A stretch of DNA of 7,493 nt from Chloroflexota bacterium. GTDB lineage: Bacteria; Chloroflexota; Limnocylindria; Limnocylindrales; CSP1-4. Below are positions 1-5,131 of this stretch, one piece after another (position 1 is the first letter of the stretch; each line of letters begins with the position of its first letter). The position numbers were made by a program, and so were the translations under genes. Where the stretch lies: assembly GCA_003157175.1 (NCBI GenBank), contig PMIQ01000155.1, positions 5,042 to 12,534 of the forward strand, in the 5' to 3' direction. The notes under the pieces are model-generated. The model worked only from the letters and a program-made list of their open reading frames with translations. It had not been told where the DNA came from and did not search any database.

Positions 1-342
1 GGCGGACGGCCGATAGAGGTTGGCAACCTGCGCATCGATCCGCGCCGGCGCGAGGCCCTGGTCGGCGAGCGGCGTCTGGAGCTTCGGGCGCGCGAGTTCG
101 ACCTGCTGGCCGCGCTGGCGCGCGATCCGGGCGTCGTCCTAACCCGCGATGCGCTGCTCGAGGACGTGTGGGGCACGGACTTCCCCGGCGAGACCAGGAC
201 CGTGGACGTCCACGTGGCAGAGGTGCGCAAGAAGCTCGGCGATGACGGGCCGCAGGTGGAGACGATCCGCGGCCTGGGATACCGGTTGGTGCCTCCCCCT
301 CGGACCGCGGCCGATCCCGGCCCGTCCCCCACCCCCGACTAG
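1..342 (+). CDS. OmpR/PhoB-family response regulator, C-terminal DNA-binding part (5' truncated)
   Basis: The frame is open from base 1 to a TAG stop and gives 113 visible residues, so the receiver domain with its phospho-accepting Asp lies outside the window. The visible part is a winged-helix DNA-binding domain: the strand-rich start is followed by REFDLLAALA (residues 31-40), LTRDALLEDVWG (47-58), the recognition helix RTVDVHVAEVRKKL (66-79) and the wing ending in IRGLGYRLVP (89-98). This order and these residues are typical of OmpR/PhoB regulators. A Pro-rich tail of about 15 residues follows the wing. The sensor kinase gene starts 9 nt downstream, so this protein is presumably the cognate regulator, phosphorylated by that kinase and then binding promoter DNA. 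The target genes and signal cannot be told from the sequence. The family assignment is firm; the subfamily is not. Confidence 0.95.
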   Translation, partial: GGRPIEVGNLRIDPRRREALVGERRLELRAREFDLLAALARDPGVVLTRDALLEDVWGTDFPGETRTVDVHVAEVRKKLGDDGPQVETIRGLGYRLVPPPRTAADPGPSPTPD

Positions 343-344
343 GG
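341..344 (+). promoter_or_regulatory. Weak Shine-Dalgarno (AGGG) for the histidine kinase
   Basis: AGGG overlaps the TAG stop of the response regulator gene and lies 7 nt before the ATG at 352. This spacing supports that ATG as the kinase start and suggests translation is coupled to the upstream gene. Confidence 0.5.
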
Positions 345-351
345 CCGACCG

Positions 352-1779
352 ATGCTGCCGCGCGGTCTGAGGAGCCGAATCTTCCTGGCCTTCGCCGGAA
401 TGGCGGCGGTGATGCTGCTGGCCGTCGGGGCGACCATGTTCCTGGCACTGCACCAGCTCCACGAGAACGAGATCAAGGACTCCCTTTCGCGTGATCTCGT
501 CCAGGTGGTCGTCAACCTTGCCCGCGAGACGCCGTCCCAGTGGGACGCCACGCTCACGGACATGGGCACTTCACTCGCATCGGATGGCGGCTATGTCCTC
601 GTCCAGAACCCCAACGGCGCCATCCGCGTCCTGGCCGGCGATCCGTCCTCGTTGCAGATGCCGACCGGGACGATCGGGCGCACGAGAACCTCCGACGGCA
701 ACTGGTTCATCTACGTCGAGGCGAGCAAGAACGCCACGGGCGGCCGCACCATCCTCTTCGCCCTGCCCGACAAGTCGGTGCAGCTGGCCCTCGGCGACCT
801 GGCCGGCGCGTTGCTCATCGTCGCCCTGGTGCTGCTGATCGTCGGCGTCCCGGTCGCCTGGCTTCTCTCGCGCTCCCTGACCGGGCCGATGCGCCGCCTC
901 GCCAACGCCGCCGTCGAGTTGCCGGCCGCGTCGAGCGAGACCAGGCCGCTCCCGCTGGAGGGCCCGACCGAGGTGAGGGTTCTGACCGAGCGGTTCAACG
1001 CCATGGCTCACGAACTGGCTTCGACGCGGCAGGAAGAGACGCAGCTCCTCGCGAACCTGCGCCACGACCTGCGGACGCCGCTGACGAGCATCGGCGGATT
1101 CGCCGAGGCGATCGCCGACGGGACGGCGTCGGGCGATCGAGCCGCCTCCGCGGCCCGGACCATCGCCGAGGAAGCGCAGCGGCTCGAGCGGCTGGTCGGC
1201 GAGCTGGGCGTCGTGGAGCGGCTGCGCCAGGGGCCCGCCTCGCTGCGCCCGGAGGCACTCGACGCGGCCGCGTTGCTGACGGACGCCGCGGCCCGGTTCG
1301 GGGCTCGCGCCACCGACCTGGGCATTGCCATCGAGGTCGCCGGGGCGATCCCCGGAGAGCCGGCCCTGGCGTTTACCGGCGACCGGCTGGCCGCCGAGAG
1401 GATCCTCCAGAACCTAATCGAAAACGCCCTCTCGGTAGTCCCCGCCGGCGGCCACGTCTGGCTGCGGGCGGCCTCACTGCGTATGCCTGGACGCCCGCCG
1501 GGGATCTCGCTGAGCGTCACCGACGACGGCCCCGGCTTTCCGCCCGGGACATTGGAACGTGTCTTCGAGCGCTTCTTCCGCGCCGATCCTTCGCGCGCCG
1601 GTAGCGGCTCGGGGCTGGGCCTGGCCATAGTCCGCGAGCTAGCCCGCGCCCACGGCGGCGAGGCCTGGGCCGAGAACGTCGCCCCGCACGGCGCCCGCGT
1701 CACCGTTCTGCTGCCGTTGAGCCCGATGGTTCCCGGTGTCACGAACACGACCGAACCGAGCGCCGGAACCGAAGCCTGA
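352..1779 (+). CDS. Membrane sensor histidine kinase (HAMP-HisKA-HATPase)
   Basis: A complete 475-residue class I sensor kinase. A first membrane helix (about 10-33) is followed by an extracytoplasmic sensor region of about 110 residues, then a second helix (about 150-173) and a HAMP linker (about 173-226). The phospho-acceptor box is LRHDLRTPLTSIGGF with His238. The ATP-binding domain shows the N box around Asn354 and Asn358, the G1 box DDGPGF (391-396), the F box ERFFR (406-410) and the G2 box GSGLGLAI (419-426). All catalytic elements are intact, so it should autophosphorylate His238 and pass the phosphate to the response regulator encoded just upstream. The sensor region has short strand-like stretches (YVLVQNPNGAIRVLAG, 81-96) that could be a PAS/Cache-like fold, but I recognise no ligand site. 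The start is set by the AGGG 7 nt upstream and by the membrane helix beginning at residue 10. A 19-residue tail follows the ATPase domain. Confidence 0.96.
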   Translation: MLPRGLRSRIFLAFAGMAAVMLLAVGATMFLALHQLHENEIKDSLSRDLVQVVVNLARETPSQWDATLTDMGTSLASDGGYVLVQNPNGAIRVLAGDPSSLQMPTGTIGRTRTSDGNWFIYVEASKNATGGRTILFALPDKSVQLALGDLAGALLIVALVLLIVGVPVAWLLSRSLTGPMRRLANAAVELPAASSETRPLPLEGPTEVRVLTERFNAMAHELASTRQEETQLLANLRHDLRTPLTSIGGFAEAIADGTASGDRAASAARTIAEEAQRLERLVGELGVVERLRQGPASLRPEALDAAALLTDAAARFGARATDLGIAIEVAGAIPGEPALAFTGDRLAAERILQNLIENALSVVPAGGHVWLRAASLRMPGRPPGISLSVTDDGPGFPPGTLERVFERFFRADPSRAGSGSGLGLAIVRELARAHGGEAWAENVAPHGARVTVLLPLSPMVPGVTNTTEPSAGTEA

Positions 1780-1809
1780 CGATCCCCTGGGCGGGGTGTT
1801 CTGGTCGAT

Positions 1810-1825
1810 GCGGCGGCCGAGCCGC
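1810..1825 (+). terminator. Weak hairpin after the two-component operon
   Basis: GCGGC (1810-1814) and GCCGC (1821-1825) can pair around a 6-nt loop, 30 bp after the kinase stop. There is no T-tract and short GC palindromes are common in such DNA, so a terminator role is only a guess. Confidence 0.2.
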
Positions 1826-1834
1826 GCCTGCCGC

Positions 1835-1840
1835 TATCCT
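1835..1840 (+). promoter_or_regulatory. Candidate -10 element (TATCCT) of a leaderless promoter
   Basis: TATCCT fits the TANNNT -10 consensus and is followed by exactly 6 nt before the GTG at 1847, which places the expected transcription start on the first base of the start codon. No Shine-Dalgarno is seen before that GTG, which agrees with a leaderless mRNA. I see no convincing -35 element. The sequence and spacing are observed; the promoter role is inference. Confidence 0.5.
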
Positions 1841-1846
1841 TCGCGG

Positions 1847-2929
1847 GTGAGCGAACCCATCAACCCCGCCGGCCCGCCGGCAGAGATAACCCACCTCATC
1901 CGCCAGCGGACCGAAGCCCGCGCCCGCCGAGACTGGGCCACGGCCGACACCCTCAAGGTCGAGATCGAGGCTGCCGGCTGGAAGGTCGTCGACCGCGGCG
2001 CTCGGACCTCCGTCAGTCGGGCCGCTCCGCCCAGCGTCGAGATGGACGGCGAGGTTCGATACGGAGCCGCCGCGGCGGTGCCGTCTCGACTGGAAGGGCC
2101 GCCCGACGCGCCTTGGACGGTGATCGTTCTCGCGTCCGAGGCGCCCGATCGAGTCTCGCGGCTGCTTGCGGGTTTGCGCGCCCACGCCACCGCCGCGACG
2201 CAGATCGTGGTCGTCGCCAACGACCCGAGCGAGCCGCAGCAGGTGGCACTCGCGGCCGGAGCTCTGGATCGGGCCGCCATCGGTGGGCGCGAGGTCGAGG
2301 TGCTGCGAACCGCCACTCGCCTGGGTCACGCTGCGGCGCTGAACATCGCCCTGCGGCGCGCGGCCGGCGAGCTGGTGCTCATCGCCGATGGCACGGCCTG
2401 GCCGGCCGGCGACGCGCTCACTCCGCTGGCCGAAGCTCTGACCGACCAGGACGTGGCCGTGGCCGGAGCCTTCGGCGTCGCGTCGGACGAACCCGGACGC
2501 CTTCGGCCGGCGGGTCTGGCGCCCTCGGGTGCGGGCCATGTCGGAGCCGTACTCGCGGGCTGGATGGCATTCCGCCGCGCCGACTATGTCGCGCTGGGGC
2601 CGCTCGACGAGCGCTTCGTCACGCCGGCCTGGCTCGACGTGTGGTGGAGCATGCGGCTCCGAGCCGGCCTGGACCCCGACTGGACGGACGCCGAGGCAGC
2701 CGAACCGGGGGCAGCCGAGACCGAGGCGGTCGAACGGCCGGCGGCGGAACGGCCGGCGGCCCCGGCCGGGATAGTCGAGTTTGGAGTCCCGGCCCCGCGT
2801 CGAGCCGTTCGACTCGACCTGCCGGTCGAGCACGACGAGATCGCCTGGCCGCCAGATAGATCGCGCCTGGGGCGGCGCAACATGTACCGCGTGCTGGACC
2901 GCTGGGGCTGGCGCGAAGACCTGGTCTGA
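1847..2929 (+). CDS. Family-2-like glycosyltransferase protein with an N-terminal CysRS-tail-like segment
   Basis: A 360-residue protein in two parts. Residues 14-56 (including RQRTEARARRDWATADTLK and AAGWKVVDRG) closely resemble the helical tail at the C-terminus of cysteinyl-tRNA synthetase. Residues 90-275 look like a GT-A/family-2 glycosyltransferase core: PWTVIVLASEA, QIVVVAND (119-126), the RLGHAAALNIALRRAAGELVLIAD stretch (158-181), AGWMAFRRADYVALGPLDERF (237-257) and a Trp-rich WLDVWWSMRLRAG (262-274). The usual DxD metal motif would fall at IADGT (179-183), where only one Asp is left. An Ala/Pro/Glu-rich linker (280-318) leads to a conserved-looking end, RRNMYRVLDRWGWREDL (343-359). 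No membrane helix is seen. The GTG start is preferred over the ATG at 1736, because that one lies inside the kinase gene and has no matching signal, while GTG 1847 keeps the whole N-terminal segment and has a fitting -10 element. The substrate is unknown. It may be an inactive or non-canonical transferase. Confidence 0.75.
   Translation: MSEPINPAGPPAEITHLIRQRTEARARRDWATADTLKVEIEAAGWKVVDRGARTSVSRAAPPSVEMDGEVRYGAAAAVPSRLEGPPDAPWTVIVLASEAPDRVSRLLAGLRAHATAATQIVVVANDPSEPQQVALAAGALDRAAIGGREVEVLRTATRLGHAAALNIALRRAAGELVLIADGTAWPAGDALTPLAEALTDQDVAVAGAFGVASDEPGRLRPAGLAPSGAGHVGAVLAGWMAFRRADYVALGPLDERFVTPAWLDVWWSMRLRAGLDPDWTDAEAAEPGAAETEAVERPAAERPAAPAGIVEFGVPAPRRAVRLDLPVEHDEIAWPPDRSRLGRRNMYRVLDRWGWREDLV
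2732..2761 (+). repeat. 15-bp tandem duplication encoding ERPAA twice
   Basis: Two adjacent 15-nt copies (2732-2746 and 2747-2761) differ only in the last base. They encode ERPAA-ERPAA within the low-complexity linker of the glycosyltransferase-like protein. The repeat is in frame and probably arose by slippage in a flexible region. Confidence 0.75.
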
Positions 2930-2959
2930 CCCGGCCGTCCTACTTCGAGTAGCCGGTCA
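2927..2959. terminator. Hairpin shared by two convergent genes, spanning both stop codons
   Basis: The outer arms TGACC-C-GG (2927-2934, one bulged C) and CCGGTCA (2953-2959) pair. An inner perfect stem CTACT/AGTAG (2940-2944 with 2948-2952) closes on a TCG loop, with an unpaired CCGTC on the left side. The structure begins at the TGA of the plus-strand gene and ends at the TGA of the minus-strand rhomboid gene. It lacks T-tracts on either side. A bidirectional terminator or a block to convergent transcription is inferred from position and symmetry. Confidence 0.45.
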
Positions 2960-4306
2960 CGCCCCTGGCGGCCAGAACACGACCGGTCCGCTGGGGGGCG
3001 CGACAGCGAGTTCCACCGCCGGCGGGACCTGACTGGTGTAGTAGCGGTATAGCGGATCCGCCTGCCATCTGCTCGTCCCGACGAAGTAGCCCGCGACCAT
3101 CACGGCGACCAGCGCGGCCACTCCAAGGATCGGCAATCCCAGCTGCTCGAGCCGCGGCCGGGTCGCGCCTCCCGGCGTCTGCCACAGCGAAGCGAGCGTC
3201 GGCACGCGGCCCGGCGGCATGGCCAGCGCGAGCCACACGCCGGCAAGTAGCCCGCCTACGTGGGCGAAGTTGTCGACGTTGCCGAAGACGCCGGAAAAGC
3301 CCAGCACCAGGTTCAGGACGATCAAGAAGCCAATCTGCGAGGCGATGGACCGCGATTGCGAGTCCAGGATGGCGTGGTGGTATCGCGTCGCTACCAGCAC
3401 GATGCCGAAGAGCCCGAAGATCGCGCCCGATGCACCGACCGAGGCTCCGCTGTCTCCGAAGACGTAGCTCGCGAGCGAAGCGGCGATCCCGGTCAGGACG
3501 TAGAAGAACAGCAGCAGCCTGGCGCCGTACATCTTCTCCGCCAGCTGCCCCGCAAACCACAGGGCGTACATGTTGAAGAGGAGATGGAAGATGTCGTTCG
3601 GGTCGTGGACGAGAACGACTGACAGCAGCCGGTAGATCTCCCCGCTGGCGACCAGGTACTTGTTGAGCTCGAGTTGCAGCTCGAGCGGGCCGCCGGGGTT
3701 GTACTGGCCCGGCAGGACCGTCCCGCCCTGCATCGCGATCAGGGACGTGACCACCGTTGCACCGATGATCAGGTAGGTCATGAAGGATGGCAGCGCGTCG
3801 CCGCGGCTGCGCGCGAAGTAGCGGCCCGCGGCACGGGTGTTGCCCGTCTCTTTGGAGAGCCAGCCCAGACGCGAAGCGATCAGCACCTTGTCGGAGGCAG
3901 GGGCGCGCCGCTCGCACTGGCGGTAAGCGTCAAGCGCGCCCGGGAGGTCCTTCGCGCGTACCCGCGCGGCCGCGACCTGACGCCAGGCTCGGTACGTGGC
4001 CGGCGTCTCGCCCATGGCCGTGACTCGCTGCCAGGCGTCCAGGGCTTCGCCTTCGCGATCGAGGCGGTACAGGGCATTGCCAACTCCGAACATGCCGGCG
4101 GCGGCGACATCCTTATCCGGCACGTCGACCGTCTGGCTGTACAGGGCGAGCGCCTGGTCGGGCTCACTGGCCTCCATCAGCTCGTCGGCCTGACGGATCA
4201 TGGCGATAGCGGTGGATCTATCCAGCGGGCCTGTCCCCGAAGGGTCCGAACCGGCCGGAGCGGTGGGTGATCCTTCGAATCGAAGTCCCTCGGAAGCACG
4301 ATCCAT
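2957..4306 (-). CDS. TPR-containing rhomboid family intramembrane serine protease
   Basis: A 449-residue protein with a soluble N-terminal half and a membrane C-terminal half. Residues about 32-167 are Ala-rich helical repeats of TPR type (for example EPDQALALYSQ, GNALYRLDREGEALDAWQRV and LPGALDAYRQC). A rhomboid domain follows: the first helix (about 176-193), the loop with GEIYRLLSVVLVHD, the HxxxN element in HLLFNMYALWFAG (His241, Asn245), the nucleophile in VGASGAIFGLFG (Ser293) and the catalytic His349 in NFAHVGGLLAG. An extra helix near the end (about 388-410) gives a likely 6+1 topology, and the protein ends in a Pro-rich tail. All catalytic residues are present, so it should cleave transmembrane substrates within the cytoplasmic membrane. 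The TPR part probably recruits partners or substrates on the cytoplasmic side. The ATG at 4306 is chosen because a TAGAGT element sits 7 nt upstream. A GTG at 4315 would add three residues but overlaps that element. Confidence 0.92.
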   Translation of the reverse strand: MDRASEGLRFEGSPTAPAGSDPSGTGPLDRSTAIAMIRQADELMEASEPDQALALYSQTVDVPDKDVAAAGMFGVGNALYRLDREGEALDAWQRVTAMGETPATYRAWRQVAAARVRAKDLPGALDAYRQCERRAPASDKVLIASRLGWLSKETGNTRAAGRYFARSRGDALPSFMTYLIIGATVVTSLIAMQGGTVLPGQYNPGGPLELQLELNKYLVASGEIYRLLSVVLVHDPNDIFHLLFNMYALWFAGQLAEKMYGARLLLFFYVLTGIAASLASYVFGDSGASVGASGAIFGLFGIVLVATRYHHAILDSQSRSIASQIGFLIVLNLVLGFSGVFGNVDNFAHVGGLLAGVWLALAMPPGRVPTLASLWQTPGGATRPRLEQLGLPILGVAALVAVMVAGYFVGTSRWQADPLYRYYTSQVPPAVELAVAPPSGPVVFWPPGA

Positions 4307-4313
4307 GGCGGGC

Positions 4314-4319
4314 ACTCTA
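4314..4319 (-). promoter_or_regulatory. Candidate -10 element (TAGAGT) of a leaderless promoter for the rhomboid gene
   Basis: Read on the minus strand, TAGAGT fits TANNNT and is followed by 7 nt (GCCCGCC) and then the ATG at 4306. The upstream bases are pyrimidine-rich (CCCCTCCTTTC), so no Shine-Dalgarno is available, which favours leaderless translation. No clear -35 element is seen. Confidence 0.5.
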
Positions 4320-4334
4320 CATGAAAGGAGGGGC

Positions 4335-4349
4335 CCGGCGTATCGCCGG
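4335..4349 (-). terminator. GC hairpin ending the peptidase-pseudokinase operon
   Basis: On the minus strand CCGGCG-ATA-CGCCGG forms a perfect 6-bp stem with a 3-nt loop, about 50 nt after the stop codon of the PfkB-like gene. It is followed by GCCCCTCCTTTC, a weak pyrimidine tract. The position between this operon and the rhomboid promoter fits an intrinsic terminator, but the T-run is poor. Confidence 0.45.
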
Positions 4350-4399
4350 ACGCGGGTGTGGCACGGCGCCCCAAGCCGGCCCTGGGCAGGCGTGAATCC

Positions 4400-5131
4400 T
4401 CAGTCGGCGACAGACTCCCAGCCCGAGGACCGGACCGCCTCCGCGAACGCCGCGGCCGGTTCCGCCCCGGCATCGAGCCCGGCCGCGAAGGCCCCCACCA
4501 GGCGACCGAACGAACCGTCGTCCACATCAGGCGCTTCGAGGAGCGTCGCCTCGGGCGGGAGAGGCGGGGGCGTGGCGCCGGGAGGTACGAGTACGACGAG
4601 CCGGGCGCCGGCGAAGGCCGCGCCCTCGACGACGGCCGCGACCGCCAATTCGGGGAGTGGCTCCGCGAGGACCACCACCCGCGTCTCAGCCAGGTAGCGC
4701 AAAGCCAGCGAGATGTCACCGGCCTCGAGCCCAGGCCGCGCGGCGGGATCCGCTGGGAGCAGCTGGACGTCGATCCGCGGCTCGTCCTCGCCGCGGTCGG
4801 CCGCCAGTGCCGCGGCCGGGTCGGCGACCGAATCGCCCGCCACCACGTCGGCGGCCCGGTCCGCGGCTTGAGGGCCCGCGGCGACCGCCAAGACTGAGAG
4901 CAGCGGCGTGGGTCGGGCCGGATCACGAAGCAGCGCCGCGTGGCCGACGCCCAGACGGCCGAGCGCCACAACCACCGCGTCGCCCGCGCCGTCATCGCCG
5001 ACCTTGCCGACCAGCTCCACGACGCCGCCACGAGCGCGCGCGCCGGCGGCCACGTCGACGGCAAGCCCGCCGGCACTCCCCTCCCCGGCCGCCGAGCCGG
5101 CGTATGCGGGCAGGCCGATGACGACGATCAT
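4400..5131 (-). CDS. Short PfkB/ribokinase-like protein, probable pseudokinase
   Basis: A 243-residue, Ala-rich protein, shorter than typical PfkB sugar kinases (about 300 residues). The N-terminal half shows the family's second-strand region: GGLAVDVAAGARA (21-33) and VGKVGDDGAGDAVVVALGRLG (41-61), followed by VGHAALLRD. The C-terminal half has strands such as RVVVLAEPLPELA (151-163) and ARLVVLVPPG (176-185), then DDGSFGRLVGAFAAGLDAG (204-222), which aligns with the family signature DTTGAGDaFvaafaagL. There the GAGD anion-hole motif reads GSFG, so the catalytic Asp is replaced by Gly209. The Asn of the GGxxxN sugar-binding motif is Asp26, and the early substrate-binding Asp is not evident. 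Phosphotransfer is therefore unlikely; ligand sensing or a scaffold role is possible but unproven. Its ATG overlaps the TGA of the upstream M16 gene (ATGA), so the two are translationally coupled. The PfkB relation is inferred from motif order, without a search. Confidence 0.72.
   Translation of the reverse strand: MIVVIGLPAYAGSAAGEGSAGGLAVDVAAGARARGGVVELVGKVGDDGAGDAVVVALGRLGVGHAALLRDPARPTPLLSVLAVAAGPQAADRAADVVAGDSVADPAAALAADRGEDEPRIDVQLLPADPAARPGLEAGDISLALRYLAETRVVVLAEPLPELAVAAVVEGAAFAGARLVVLVPPGATPPPLPPEATLLEAPDVDDGSFGRLVGAFAAGLDAGAEPAAAFAEAVRSSGWESVAD

Noticed and set aside
540..1604. Long open frame of 354 residues within the histidine kinase gene.
   Set aside because: Its Arg/Pro/Gly-rich composition is that of an out-of-frame shadow in GC-rich DNA, and the kinase frame shows full domain conservation.
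1736..1846. An ATG at 1736 as the start of the glycosyltransferase-like gene.
   Set aside because: It lies inside the kinase gene and adds an Arg/Pro-rich stretch with no resemblance to the rest. GTG 1847 has a well-placed -10 element.
1739..2833. Long antisense open frame opposite the glycosyltransferase-like gene.
   Set aside because: It shows no recognisable motif, is rich in Arg and Gly, and runs across the gap and into the kinase gene. It is best explained by codon bias on the other strand.
1797..2980. GTGTTCTGG at 1797-1805 and its reverse complement at 2972-2980, flanking the glycosyltransferase-like gene like short inverted repeats.
   Set aside because: Only 9 bp match, one copy lies inside the rhomboid coding region, and there are no target-site duplications or transposase. 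Chance is the simplest explanation.
4307..4315. GTG at 4315 as the rhomboid start.
   Set aside because: It overlaps the TAGAGT element and has no ribosome binding site. The ATG at 4306 has the right spacing for a leaderless start.
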